Source of the DNA: Reyranella sp.
Lineage (GTDB): Bacteria > Pseudomonadota > Alphaproteobacteria > Reyranellales > Reyranellaceae
Direction of reading: 5' to 3'
Length of the DNA: 64,000 nt
NCBI RefSeq assembly: GCF_004297265.1
Contig: NZ_SCUT01000030.1
Span: 1-64,000 of the forward strand
Position numbers and translations under genes: made by a program. Positions 18,440 to 26,971 of the stretch are shown piece by piece (within the stretch, counting starts at the first letter, position 1; every line of letters begins with the position of its first letter). The notes beneath the pieces are model-generated. The model was not told the origin of the DNA and made no database searches. It saw only the letters and a list, made by a program, of their open reading frames with translations.

Positions 18440-18883
18440 ATGACCTACGAGACCCTGACCGACGCCGAGACCCGCGACCTGCGCGCGCTGGCCGGCCTGA
18501 TGATTCCCGCCAGCGCCACCCATGGCGTGCCGGGCGCCGACGACGATCTGATCTTCCCCGATATCCTGAGGAGCCTGGAACGCGACACCGCCGACGCGAA
18601 GACCGCGCTGCAGCAGCTCGTCACGCTGTCCGGCGGTGCCTTCTCCGATCTCACCGCGGAGCGCCGCGGCGAGGTCGCAGCCCGCTTCAAGCAGGAAGGC
18701 GGAGCTCCCCTCTTCGCCCTCAATCGCGTGGTACTGCTCTGCTACTACCGCGATGATCGCGTGATGCGCTCGCTCGGCCAGGAGCCGCGCTCACCCTTCC
18801 CCAAGGGGCATGTCGTGGAACAGGGCGACTGGTCCCTGCTCGATCCGGTGAGGACGCGCCCGCCGATGTGGCGTCGTGTCTGA
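18440..18883 (+). CDS. Small protein, probable subunit of the adjacent GMC dehydrogenase
   Basis: A 147-residue protein starting MTYETLTDAETRDLRALAGLMIP. The spaced helical pattern and the opening LRALAGLMIPAS resemble gluconate 2-dehydrogenase subunit 3 (PF13618-type) proteins, although no Tat signal is present here. Position directly after the GMC flavoprotein gene fits a chaperone or small-subunit role, possibly needed for assembly. The identification is moderate; a hypothetical protein is the safe fallback. Confidence 0.66.
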   Translation: MTYETLTDAETRDLRALAGLMIPASATHGVPGADDDLIFPDILRSLERDTADAKTALQQLVTLSGGAFSDLTAERRGEVAARFKQEGGAPLFALNRVVLLCYYRDDRVMRSLGQEPRSPFPKGHVVEQGDWSLLDPVRTRPPMWRRV

Positions 18884-18892
18884 GGCCGCCCG

Positions 18893-19255
18893 TCAGCCTT
18901 GGCCGCGGGCCTTCAGCACGTAGCCCATCGCCCGGAAGCTCGAATCCTTCTGGATCGCCGATGTGATCCGCGGATCGCCATGGGGATTGCTGAGGGCGTT
19001 GAGCACATCGGTCTGGGTCTGGCAGGACGCCGCCACATTGGCGGCAAGCGACTGGGCGCTGGTGCTGAAGGCGTCCGCGAGATGGACGTTGGCAGCCAGG
19101 CAGTTGTCGCGCGCCTCATAGGCGTCGTTGATGCTCTTCATCAGCTTGGGATCGGACAGGCCCGCGCCGGCCATGGAACTCGCCGCCTCGCAGCCGCTTA
19201 GCAGCACTGGAAGAAGCACCATGGCCGCCTGCAGGGATGTCCTCGTCGCCTTCAT
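18893..19255 (-). CDS. Small lipoprotein, unknown function
   Basis: A 120-residue protein with a lipoprotein signal ending in LLSGC, so Cys22 would be lipidated. The mature part is Ala-rich and helical, with two further Cys residues (DNCLAAN and ASCQTQ). No family was recognised. The ATG at 19255 was chosen because it gives a standard n-h-lipobox signal and follows GGAAGA. It converges on the GMC partner gene, with a nine-base gap. Confidence 0.66.
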   Translation of the reverse strand: MKATRTSLQAAMVLLPVLLSGCEAASSMAGAGLSDPKLMKSINDAYEARDNCLAANVHLADAFSTSAQSLAANVAASCQTQTDVLNALSNPHGDPRITSAIQKDSSFRAMGYVLKARGQG

Positions 19256-19283
19256 CCGATCTTCCCGTCTCGTAATATTACGC

Positions 19284-19325
19284 AACAAAATTACGCCGGG
19301 CCCGGCCTGTCAAGGCCAGGCCCGG
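19284..19325 (-). terminator. Intrinsic terminator after the acyl-CoA dehydrogenase
   Basis: On the minus strand, just after the acyl-CoA dehydrogenase stop, a strong two-part stem forms. The outer arms are CCGGGCC (19319-19325 with 19296-19302) and the inner arms GGCCT/AGGCC. It is followed by TAATTTTGTTG, a short U-rich tract. This is a standard Rho-independent arrangement. Confidence 0.65.
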
Positions 19326-19333
19326 ATATCCGC

Positions 19334-20611
19334 TCAGTGCCGGCTGATCTCGGCGCGGCCCACCACCATGTGATGGACCTCGTCCGGGCCGTCGGCGAAG
19401 CGCAGATGACGCTGGTTCACGTACATTTCCGACAGAGGCGACCACTGGGAGATTCCGGTGGCGCCATGGATCTGCATCGCCTGGTCGATGATCACGCAGA
19501 CCTTCTCCGGCACCATCGCCTTGACCATGCTGATCCAGACGCGGGCCTCGCGATGGCCCAGCACGTCCATCGCCTTGGCGGCCTTCAGGACCATGAGGCG
19601 CATCGCCTCGATCTCGATGCGGGCGCGGCTCACCAGCTCGAGATTCTTGCCAAGGGCGATCAGCTGCTTGCCGAAGGCGGTACGGGTAGAGCCGCGCTTG
19701 ACCATCAGGTCGAGCGCCTTCTCCGCCGCGCCGATGGACCGCATGCAGTGATGGATTCGGCCCGGTCCCAATCGGACCTGGCTGATCTCGAAGCCGCGAC
19801 CCTCGCCCAGCAGCATGTTCGAGGCCGGGACGCGGCAATTGTTGAACTTGAGGTGCATGTGACCGCGCGGCGCATGGTCGTGGCCGAAAACGGTCATCGG
19901 CCCGACGATCTCGAGGCCGGGCGTGCCGATCGGCACCAGGATCTGCGACTGCTGGAACTGCGGCGAGGCGTCAGGGCTGGTCTTGCACATGACGATCATG
20001 ATCTTGCAGCGCGGGTCGCCGGCACCGGAGATGTAGTACTTCTCGCCGTTGATCACCCACTCGTCGCCAACCAGTTCGGCACGCGTGGCGATGTTCTTGG
20101 CATCCGATGAAGCGACACCCGGCTCGGTCATGGCATAGGCCGAACGGATCTCGCCGTTGAGCAGCGGCTTCAGCCACTTCTCCTTCTGCTCCGGGGTGCC
20201 GACCTTCTCGAGCACCTCCATGTTGCCGGTGTCCGGCGCGGAGCAGTTCAGCGACTCGGAAGCGAGCTGGTATTTGCCCAATTCGGCCGCGATGTAGGCA
20301 TAGTCCAGGTTGGTCAGGCCGCGGCCGATCTCGGAATGCGGCAGGAAGAAGTTCCACAGGCCCGAGGCCTTGGCCTTGTTCTTGGCGCCCTCGAGCAGCT
20401 CGAGCTGCCCCGGGGCCCAGCTCCAGCGATCCTTGCGGCCCTCGCCCAGGCGGAAGAACTCCTCGGTGATCGGCGCGACGTTTTCGTTGATGTGTGCCTT
20501 CACGGCATCGAACAGCGGCTGCGCCTCCTTCGACATCGCGAGATTGTTCAGCTCGGCGTCGAGATCCGGGCGGACCGCCTTCTTGGTCGCCGCCGCTGCC
20601 TTCTGTGTCAT
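19334..20611 (-). CDS. Acyl-CoA dehydrogenase, ACAD10/11-like
   Basis: A 425-residue FAD-dependent acyl-CoA dehydrogenase. AYAMTEPGVASSDAKNI is the first ACAD signature. GPGRIHHCMRSIGAAEKALDLM and RTAFGKQL are typical of the ACAD10/ACAD11-like branch, and QIHGATGISQWSPL is the C-terminal FAD-contact segment. These enzymes introduce a 2,3-double bond in acyl-CoAs, some in 4-hydroxy-acid catabolism. The ATG at 20611 has GAGGAA upstream; the open frame extends further without similarity. Single gene with its own terminator. Confidence 0.88.
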   Translation of the reverse strand: MTQKAAAATKKAVRPDLDAELNNLAMSKEAQPLFDAVKAHINENVAPITEEFFRLGEGRKDRWSWAPGQLELLEGAKNKAKASGLWNFFLPHSEIGRGLTNLDYAYIAAELGKYQLASESLNCSAPDTGNMEVLEKVGTPEQKEKWLKPLLNGEIRSAYAMTEPGVASSDAKNIATRAELVGDEWVINGEKYYISGAGDPRCKIMIVMCKTSPDASPQFQQSQILVPIGTPGLEIVGPMTVFGHDHAPRGHMHLKFNNCRVPASNMLLGEGRGFEISQVRLGPGRIHHCMRSIGAAEKALDLMVKRGSTRTAFGKQLIALGKNLELVSRARIEIEAMRLMVLKAAKAMDVLGHREARVWISMVKAMVPEKVCVIIDQAMQIHGATGISQWSPLSEMYVNQRHLRFADGPDEVHHMVVGRAEISRH

Positions 20612-20846
20612 TGAGGTTTCCTCGGGGTTCGTTCGATTCCAGTTGCAGCAATCCCTACAGGCCTGACATTTCCGGTCAATCCCCTGCAGCCACATTGCAT
20701 CCAGGCCGGTGCCGCCGTGCAATTGGTCTGGCACTGCCACACCACCTCCGTCTTCAAATTTAAATATTGCGCCGACGATGCAATCATCATATGAAGCCTT
20801 CGGGAAGGGGCGAAGTGGGACGCGCTCCGAACTGATTGGGTGTGAA

Positions 20847-21065
20847 ATGGATAGAAAAGTTGCGTGCAGTCTGGGGCTGCTGGCGACGGCATTTGCCGTC
20901 CTGTTGGTCGCGTATGCCCAGGCGACGGAAATCGCCGCGACCGCGCGGAGAGAGCCGTTCGTGAGCGAGCGAACGGTCGATGTAATCCCTTCACGGACGG
21001 GACAACTGCCAGGAACGGCACCAGGTGCTTCCCGGACCCTCCGAAGCAATCTCGTCAGCGACTGA
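20847..21065 (+). CDS. Small predicted secreted protein
   Basis: A 72-residue frame beginning MDRKVACSLGLLATAFAVLLV, a convincing Sec signal with likely cleavage after AYAQA. The mature peptide of about 45 residues is polar (ARREPF, SERTVDV). No family was recognised. There is no strong Shine-Dalgarno, so existence rests on the signal peptide alone. The region also has lower GC and an A/T-rich patch at about 20755-20768. Confidence 0.45.
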   Translation: MDRKVACSLGLLATAFAVLLVAYAQATEIAATARREPFVSERTVDVIPSRTGQLPGTAPGASRTLRSNLVSD

Positions 21066-21185
21066 TTTTCAGTTCGGACCGGATGCGCGCAGCATTCGAC
21101 TCCCGGTTGCACCCCATAGTGGCGCGCAAATTGCATTGATTTCTTGAGCGGCCGTCCATCGATCCTTGTGACTAGGAGATCGACG

Positions 21186-21389
21186 ATGCTCAAGATCTAC
21201 GTTCCAAAGGTGCTGAGTAGTGAGATTGGCGACTGGTGCAGCAGTATCTCGCTGGCTGCAGGCGTGCCAATTTGCTGGGGAAGTGACCACCTTGGCCACT
21301 ATGTCAATGCGCCCAGTGCCGACTGGGTGACATCCCTGTCCGCCGCCATCGCCGATGCCTGCGAGGGCAAGTCGCCGAGCCTGAACTAG
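21186..21389 (+). CDS. Small hypothetical protein (67 aa)
   Basis: A 67-residue frame starting MLKIYVPKVL, preceded by AGGAG at a suitable distance (TAGGAGATCGACGATG). It has three Cys and three Trp residues and no membrane segment. I do not recognise it. The good ribosome-binding site is the main support. Confidence 0.55.
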   Translation: MLKIYVPKVLSSEIGDWCSSISLAAGVPICWGSDHLGHYVNAPSADWVTSLSAAIADACEGKSPSLN

Positions 21390-21497
21390 CTGCGGCACCC
21401 TTGAGGATCCTTCCCGTCGGAGCGAGGCCGGCGATCAACGACGCTCGCCCCCCCCGTCTGGTACGGAGGAAGACGGCGTCGCGGCGTGACGAGATAG

Positions 21498-21590
21498 TGG
21501 CGGAGGGGATGGGATTCGAACCCACGATACGGGTTATCCCCGTATAACGGTTTAGCAAACCGCCGCCTTCGGCCACTCGGCCACCCCTCC
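21498..21590 (-). tRNA. tRNA-Ser (GCU anticodon)
   Basis: On the minus strand, acceptor arm GGAGGGG (from 21590) pairs with CCCCTCC (21502-21508), discriminator G, and an encoded CCA at 21498-21500. The anticodon loop TTTGCTAAA gives GCU. A long variable arm (TACGGGG/ACCCGTA) marks a class II tRNA, and GGTTCGAATCC is the T-arm. It reads Ser codons AGC and AGU. Confidence 0.97.
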
Positions 21591-21739
21591 GCAGACCCGT
21601 TAAGACCCCGGCGACCATAACCCACGACGGATGCCGGGCGGTTCTAGCGGCCGGCCCCGGAAGTGTCAAACGAGCCCGCAATTTCGCGAGGTTTTACAGG
21701 CTCTTGGCGCAGCGACCTGAAGCGTGCGACGGTGTCGCC

Positions 21740-22900
21740 ATGACCTCCAGCTCCATCGACATGCTCCAGCGCCTGGTGGCGTTCGACACCACCTCGCGCA
21801 ATTCCAACCTCGACCTGATCAAGCACATCCGGGCCTATCTGGACGAACACGGCATCCGGAGCACGCTGGTCCCCAATGAGGAAGGCACCAAGGCCAACCT
21901 TTTCGCCTCGATCGGCCCCGAGACCGAGGGCGGCATCGTCCTGTCGGGTCATACCGACGTCGTGCCGGTCGACGGTCAGCCTTGGGAAACAGATCCGTGG
22001 ACGCTGACCGAGAAGGCCGACGGCAACCTCTACGGCCGCGGCACCTGCGACATGAAGGGCTTCATCGCTGCCTGCCTCGCCCATGTGCCCGCACTCAAGA
22101 AGGCGAAGCTCAAGGTGCCGATGCACTTCGCCTTCAGCTACGACGAGGAGATCGGCTGCCTGGGCGCGCATGCGCTGGCGGAGAAACTGGTCGGCAATGT
22201 GCCGCGCCCGCAGGCCGTGATCGTGGGCGAACCCACCATGATGGGCGTCGTCAACGCGCAGAATGCCGGCGGCGGCATCATCGCCACCTTCACCGGCGTC
22301 GAGGCGCACTCCTCGATGACGCATCTCGGCGTCAGCGCCATCCATTTCGCCGGCGACTTCATTCACTGGCTGAACGAGCTGCAGGTCGAACTGGCCGGCC
22401 GCAAGCGCACCGACATCGATACCGTTCCCGGCCACACCACGATCAACGTCGGCATCGTGACCGGCGGCACTGCGGGCAACATCCTCGCCCGCGAATGCAC
22501 GCTGAACTGGGGCTACCGCACCCTGCCCGGCGACGATCCGTGGGAGGTGCAGCGGCGCGCCGAAGCCTATGTCGCCGAGCTGCTGCTGCCGAAGATGAAA
22601 GCCAAGCATCCCGACGCCGACATCAAGATGAAGCGCCGCTCCTTCGTGCCCGGCCTCATGCCGCAGGAGAACGAGGAAGCCGCCAAGCTTGCCTTGCAAT
22701 GGACCGGCGGCAACCGCACCTACGCCGTGCCGTACGGCACCGAGGCCGGCATCTTCCGCAGCCACGGCATCCCGACCGTGATCTGCGGACCTGGCGACAT
22801 CTCGCAGGCCCACCAGCCCAACGAGTTCGTAGCCCGGTCGCAGATGGATGCCTGCGACGCGTTCATCGGCAAGATGATCGGCTGGGCGGAGCGCCAATAG
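21740..22900 (+). CDS. argE: Acetylornithine deacetylase (ArgE), M20 family
   Basis: A 386-residue M20 metallopeptidase-family deacetylase. Zinc-site motifs are LSGHTDVVPVDG, YGRGTCDMKGF and YDEEIGCLG (catalytic Glu pair). A late YGTEAGIF and GPGDISQAHQPNE supply the remaining ligands. The pattern fits ArgE, which releases ornithine from N-acetylornithine in arginine synthesis. Related deacylases cannot be excluded. The ATG at 21740 was chosen over the upstream TTG at 21704 because family proteins start close to SSIDMLQRLVAFDT. No strong Shine-Dalgarno. Confidence 0.83.
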   Translation: MTSSSIDMLQRLVAFDTTSRNSNLDLIKHIRAYLDEHGIRSTLVPNEEGTKANLFASIGPETEGGIVLSGHTDVVPVDGQPWETDPWTLTEKADGNLYGRGTCDMKGFIAACLAHVPALKKAKLKVPMHFAFSYDEEIGCLGAHALAEKLVGNVPRPQAVIVGEPTMMGVVNAQNAGGGIIATFTGVEAHSSMTHLGVSAIHFAGDFIHWLNELQVELAGRKRTDIDTVPGHTTINVGIVTGGTAGNILARECTLNWGYRTLPGDDPWEVQRRAEAYVAELLLPKMKAKHPDADIKMKRRSFVPGLMPQENEEAAKLALQWTGGNRTYAVPYGTEAGIFRSHGIPTVICGPGDISQAHQPNEFVARSQMDACDAFIGKMIGWAERQ

Positions 22901-22922
22901 GCAGCCCGCTCAGCGCCTCGCC

Positions 22923-23441
22923 TCACCCTTCGGTGCGGCGCGTCGTCTCGAACAGGAACCAGACGCGCTTCTCGGTCTCGTCGATCCAGTTCTCGATGAG
23001 GCTGGCCGTCGCGATGTCGCCGTGCTCGTCGCAGAGTTCGTGGAGCGTGCGCATGTGGACGCAGAGCTGCTTGTTATCGTCGCGCAGCTCCGCAAGCATG
23101 TCGAGCGGCGTCACATACTCGGCATCGTTGTCGAGGATGCGCTGCAGCCGGGAGATATGGCCGATCGAACGCAGCGTCGTGCCACCGAGCTTGCGCACGC
23201 GCTCGGCGATCACGTCCGTCATTGCGTCGATCTCGGTCGCCTGCTCGTCGAGCAGAAGATGGTAATCGCGGAAATTCGGGCCCGACATGTGCCAGTGGAA
23301 GTTCTTGGTCTTCCAGTAGAGCGCAGCCACGTCTGCCAGCAGGATGTTTAGCCCGCCACTCAGATCTTTGGTGGCGTTCTCGCCGAGGTCGGTCGGGGTG
23401 GCGAGCGCGGCCTTCTTGCGATCTTTGACGTCCTTGCTCAT
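22923..23441 (-). CDS. dps: Dps family DNA-binding ferritin-like protein
   Basis: A 172-residue Dps. The ferroxidase segment KTKNFHWHMSGPNFRDYHLLLDEQ holds His49/His51, His61 and Asp65/Glu66 in the usual inter-subunit arrangement. The Lys-rich start (KDVKDRKKAAL) is the probable DNA-binding tail. It oxidises and stores iron as a dodecamer and shields DNA in starvation or peroxide stress. Single gene; TGA-adjacent sequence overlaps nothing. Confidence 0.92.
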   Translation of the reverse strand: MSKDVKDRKKAALATPTDLGENATKDLSGGLNILLADVAALYWKTKNFHWHMSGPNFRDYHLLLDEQATEIDAMTDVIAERVRKLGGTTLRSIGHISRLQRILDNDAEYVTPLDMLAELRDDNKQLCVHMRTLHELCDEHGDIATASLIENWIDETEKRVWFLFETTRRTEG

Positions 23442-23499
23442 GGGCTGATCCTCCTGAAAAGGGATTGTGCGCGAACTCTAGCGCGCCTCAGCGAATCCG

Positions 23500-23922
23500 T
23501 CAGCCTGCGCAGACCGGCTGCTCGACCCGGAACACCTCGTGCTGACCGAAGCGTCTCGTATAGGTATCCACGATCGAGACGACCTTCGGCCGATGGGCCG
23601 GCGCGTCGAAGACGACGACCACCACGAGCTTCGTGCGCTCGGCTCCGATGACACCCGCCGGATCGCGATGCTGGCCGCGCGCATCGATCACCGTGAGGCC
23701 AGCCGGAAATTGCGGTGTGATGGTGTCTTCCAGGAACGAAGCCCATTCCGCATCGGTCACCTGCCCGCCTGCCGGCTTGTTGCGGCCGAAGTAGAGGTTC
23801 ACCTCAACGGCAGGCTTGAGAGGAGCGCCACAAACCGGCGACGTCCCCGGCTGCGCGCACGCGACGATAGTCGCGCAGAGCAAGACTGCCCCGAGCGCTC
23901 CACGACAGGATCTGCCGACCAT
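23500..23922 (-). CDS. DUF3574 domain lipoprotein
   Basis: A 140-residue protein with a lipoprotein-like signal ending IVAC (Cys22). The DUF3574 pattern is clear: LYFGRNKPAGGQVTDAEWASFLEDTITPQFPAGLTVIDARGQ. Function of this family is unknown. Its ATG follows immediately on the TAG of the GST gene, so translation is probably coupled. It may share that gene's transcript. Confidence 0.78.
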   Translation of the reverse strand: MVGRSCRGALGAVLLCATIVACAQPGTSPVCGAPLKPAVEVNLYFGRNKPAGGQVTDAEWASFLEDTITPQFPAGLTVIDARGQHRDPAGVIGAERTKLVVVVVFDAPAHRPKVVSIVDTYTRRFGQHEVFRVEQPVCAG

Positions 23923-24549
23923 CTAGTTCAGGTACGGAACGGCCATGCCCTTGGTAACGGCGGGGCGGGCGTTCACGATGTCGTACCAGCGCTTCACGTT
24001 TGGGAACTCGGCCAGATTCACAGTGTGCCATTCGTGACGCGCCGCCCACGGGAAGATCGACATATCGGCGATCGTGTACTCCTCGCCCGCCACGAAGGCG
24101 TTGCCGGAGAGCTGCTTGTCGAGCACGCCGTAGAGCCGCTTGGCCTCGTCGACGTAACGCTTGATGCCGTACTCGATCTTGGTCGGCGCGGCCCGCAGGA
24201 AGTGATGGGCCTGCCCGAGCATCGGGCCGAAGCCGCCCATCTGCCACATCAGCCACTGGAGCGAATCGTAGCGCTTGGCGCCATCGGCCGGCAGGAACTT
24301 CTTCGTCTTATCGGCCAGATAGATCAGGATCGCGCCTGACTCGAACAGACTGTACGGCTTGCCGCCCGGACCGTCGGGGTCGACGATGGCAGGAATCCGG
24401 TTGTTCGGGCTGATGCGCAGGAACTCGGGCTTGTGCTGTTCGCCCTTGGAGATGTCGATCTTGTGCACGCTGTAGGGCAGTTCGCACTCTTCGAGCATGA
24501 TGGAAATCTTCCGGCCGTTCGGCGTGCCCCACGTATGAAGCTCGATCAT
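23923..24549 (-). CDS. Glutathione S-transferase, YfcG/YghU-like (Nu class)
   Basis: A 208-residue GST. The N-terminal thioredoxin fold starts IELHTWGTPNGRKISIMLEE, with the TPNG active-site loop of the Nu-class disulfide-bond reductases. FESGAILIYLADK is the glutathione-binding ES motif. The C-terminal helical half ends TIADMSIFPWAARHEW. The start at 24549 was chosen with GGGGATGAAGAG before it. Likely acts on glutathione disulfides or peroxides. Two downstream neighbours on the strand suggest envelope/oxidative stress. Confidence 0.86.
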   Translation of the reverse strand: MIELHTWGTPNGRKISIMLEECELPYSVHKIDISKGEQHKPEFLRISPNNRIPAIVDPDGPGGKPYSLFESGAILIYLADKTKKFLPADGAKRYDSLQWLMWQMGGFGPMLGQAHHFLRAAPTKIEYGIKRYVDEAKRLYGVLDKQLSGNAFVAGEEYTIADMSIFPWAARHEWHTVNLAEFPNVKRWYDIVNARPAVTKGMAVPYLN

Positions 24550-24587
24550 CTCTTCATCCCCCAATATTACTGAAGTTAGAAGGCCGT

Positions 24588-25268
24588 TCAGGCCCAGCTA
24601 TCGTCGTCCCCTGCACCGCCACCGTCATCAAGCGAGGCGGCTTCGTAGTCGTCCTGTCCCTGCTGACCATCGGCATAGGCTTGCTGCTGCACCGACGAAT
24701 CGGGCGGCAACAATTCGGGCGGCGTCGCGTCCGGGGTTCCGCCGAACGCCTGCTGCTGCTGGCCGCCGAACGGCCCGGGATTGCTGCCCATCAGATTGCG
24801 GATGCCTTCGAACAGCAGCGCGCCGCCGGCCACGCCCGCAGCCGTCATCATGGCCGTGCGCAGGAAGCTCCCGCCCGCGGCCGGCTGTTGCTGCGGCGAG
24901 ACGGCGGCCTGTAAGGGCGAGCGCGCGGACGGAACCATCGACGCCGCAGGCGCGGGAGCGGTGGATGTCTGAGGCGCCGATGCACGTGGCGCGCCCCACG
25001 GGCCGATCTTCGGCGCACTGGCCAGGAAACCGGCCTCCGGTTGCGCCGCGGCAGCGACCTTCGCCTCGAGTTCGGCGATGCGGTCCTGCGCGGCCTTGAG
25101 CGCCTGCTCCTGCACCAACACGGTCTGCACAAGCAGATAGGCTGAAGCGGGCTGCTTCGACGCTCGGTCCCAGATGAACTGTTCGACCTCACCATCGCGC
25201 GGCTGGGATTCGAACGGCTTCAGCCGGTCGAACAGACCCGAGATCAGATCGCGTTCCTGCTGTTGCAT
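24588..25268 (-). CDS. DUF2076 domain protein
   Basis: A 226-residue protein that begins MQQQERDLISGLFDRLKPFE, the DUF2076 hallmark, with a predicted coiled-coil (VQEQALKAAQDRIAELEAKVA). Then comes an Ala/Pro/Gln-rich linker, a short hydrophobic stretch (TAMMTAAGVAGGALLFEGIRN), Gln-rich runs and an acidic tail ending DDDSWA. Family function is unknown. No signal peptide. Confidence 0.82.
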   Translation of the reverse strand: MQQQERDLISGLFDRLKPFESQPRDGEVEQFIWDRASKQPASAYLLVQTVLVQEQALKAAQDRIAELEAKVAAAAQPEAGFLASAPKIGPWGAPRASAPQTSTAPAPAASMVPSARSPLQAAVSPQQQPAAGGSFLRTAMMTAAGVAGGALLFEGIRNLMGSNPGPFGGQQQQAFGGTPDATPPELLPPDSSVQQQAYADGQQGQDDYEAASLDDGGGAGDDDSWA

Positions 25269-25287
25269 GACAAGCCTCCCGCCCGTT

Positions 25288-25310
25288 CACGTTGGCGCTC
25301 CGCCAACGTG
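25288..25310. other. 10-bp perfect hairpin between two minus-strand genes
   Basis: CACGTTGGCG (25288-25297) pairs exactly with CGCCAACGTG (25301-25310) around a three-base loop. It lies between the serine hydrolase stop (25340) and the DUF2076 start (25268). No T-run follows on the minus strand, so termination is uncertain; it could be an intercistronic stabiliser or a protein site. Confidence 0.4.
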
Positions 25311-25339
25311 GTTGTCCGTCGGCGGAGCGTCAAGGGCGG

Positions 25340-26629
25340 CTAGTTCACCATCGCCTGGTAGACGAGGTCGCGCATCAGGAAGCGGTAACGCAGCCGTGCC
25401 TGTGGCGACTGCATCATGAAAACGACATACAGGCGCTCGCGCGGATCGTGCCAGAAGTAGGTCCCGTAGGCGCCGCCCCAGAAATAGTCGTTGGGCGATC
25501 CGGGCAGCGGGTTGACGCCCTGCACGTTGCGAACCGCGAAGCCGAGGCCAAAGCCCTGCCCCATGTTGGCGCTGGGCTCCAGTGCCTCGAAGCGGAACAT
25601 GTCGGCGCCCATCTTGATGTCCGGCGGCAGCGCGTCGGCCGTCATCAGGTCGATGGTCTTGCGCGAAATCAGGCGCACGCCGTCGAGCTGGCCGCCGTTG
25701 GCAAACATCTGCAGGAAGCGCGCATAGTCGGCCGCCGTGGAGACCATGCCGCCGCCGCCCGAGCGCCAGGTGAACTTCTCGGTGACGTCCGGGATCGCCG
25801 GCACTTCGTTCTTCGGCCCCTCCTTCATCGGCTTGGCGCCACGCGCCTTCTTGTCGGCGCTGGCTTCGAACGCCGTATCGCCCATCTTGAGCGGCTTGGT
25901 GATGCGCTCCTCGATGAACTTATCGAGCGGCATGCCGGAGGCGACCTCGACGACGCGGCCGAGCACGTCCGTCGACATCGAATATTCCCACGTCGTGCCC
26001 GGCTGGTAGAGCAGCGCCAACTTGGCCAACTTGTCGGCCATCTCGGCATTGGTCTGGCTGCGATCCGCGACCTTCATGTCCAGATACGACTGCTTGACCG
26101 GATTGGCGCCGGCAGCGCCGTAGGTCAGGCCCGACGTATGGCGCATCAGGTCGTGCACCGTCATCGGACGGTACTGCGGCTCGAGCACCATCTCGACCGT
26201 GCCGTCGTCCTTCTTTTTCGGCACCGCGACCTTGGTATCGGCGAAGGCCGGTATGTACATCGACACCCGATCAGCCAGGGTGAGCTTGCCCTCCTCCATC
26301 AGCATCATCGCGGCCAGGGTGACGATCGGCTTGGTCATCGAGGCGATGCGGAAGATTGTGTCGTTGGTCATCGCGACCTTGGCTTCCTTGTCGCGGAAGC
26401 CGTAGGATTCGAACATCACGATCTTGCCGTTGCGCGCGATCAGGACGACCGCACCAGGCAGCTCGTTGTTCTTTACCCCTTCATTGAGGCGGTCGCTGAG
26501 ACGCTTCAGCCGGGTCGACAGAAATCCCACTTCCTCCGGGGATTGTACCTTGGGAATTCCCTGTGCGGCGGCGGGCCAGGCCAGCGCGACGCCAAGTGCG
26601 GCCGCAAGGGCCGTCCGAATCATCGACAT
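25340..26629 (-). CDS. Serine beta-lactamase-family hydrolase (class C/EstB-like)
   Basis: A 429-residue secreted hydrolase. A Sec signal (MSMIRTALAAALGVALAWPAAAQ) precedes the mature domain. The catalytic SxxK is Ser97-Met-Thr-Lys100 in FRIASMTKPIVTL, and the Tyr motif is Tyr216 in WEYSMSTD. YxN is replaced by YSM, as in EstB-type esterases, so it is more likely an esterase or D-peptidase than an antibiotic-hydrolysing enzyme. The ATG at 26629 follows GGAGGAG; the open frame upstream to 26662 is not used. Divergent from the riboswitch-controlled FAAL gene. Confidence 0.86.
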   Translation of the reverse strand: MSMIRTALAAALGVALAWPAAAQGIPKVQSPEEVGFLSTRLKRLSDRLNEGVKNNELPGAVVLIARNGKIVMFESYGFRDKEAKVAMTNDTIFRIASMTKPIVTLAAMMLMEEGKLTLADRVSMYIPAFADTKVAVPKKKDDGTVEMVLEPQYRPMTVHDLMRHTSGLTYGAAGANPVKQSYLDMKVADRSQTNAEMADKLAKLALLYQPGTTWEYSMSTDVLGRVVEVASGMPLDKFIEERITKPLKMGDTAFEASADKKARGAKPMKEGPKNEVPAIPDVTEKFTWRSGGGGMVSTAADYARFLQMFANGGQLDGVRLISRKTIDLMTADALPPDIKMGADMFRFEALEPSANMGQGFGLGFAVRNVQGVNPLPGSPNDYFWGGAYGTYFWHDPRERLYVVFMMQSPQARLRYRFLMRDLVYQAMVN

Positions 26630-26704
26630 TTTGCAGTCTCCTCCCGAAGTTTGGATCATCAAAGCAATTGACCGGCGGCAAGCGCAAGCTTAACGAATGC
26701 ATAT

Positions 26705-26888
26705 CGACGGTCCTCCCTAACCGGAGGCTAACAGGGAATGCCGTGCCGCTCCCTTTTGGGAGCCAATCGGCAGCTGTACCCGCAGCTGTAAGCGGCGAGC
26801 GAGAGCCCATATGTCACTGGACTTCGGTCTGGGAAGACGGGCAGGAGCTACGACCCGCGAGCCAGAAGACCTGCCGGCGATAGCGTCG
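26705..26888 (+). promoter_or_regulatory. Cobalamin (B12) riboswitch
   Basis: The plus strand carries the conserved cobalamin aptamer elements in order. These are AGGGAA at 26733-26738, the B12 box CCCGCAGCTGTAAGCGG at 26779-26795, GTCACTGG at 26813-26820, GGGAAGACGGG at 26831-26841 and GAGCCAGAAGACCTGCC at 26859-26875. Flanking CGAC/GTCG (26705-26708 with 26885-26888) can close P1. Downstream, GGACGGGATGATCC (26899-26912) could partly pair with the Shine-Dalgarno segment at 26959-26970, suggesting translational control (inference). It lies 84 bases before the FAAL start. Binding of adenosyl- or other cobalamin normally turns such genes off. Confidence 0.92.
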
Positions 26889-26971
26889 CTCTTCCGATGG
26901 ACGGGATGATCCAACGGGACGGTCAACCGAGCGGTGACGCGCTTTGTGCGAACCGTTTGGGAGATCGTCCG

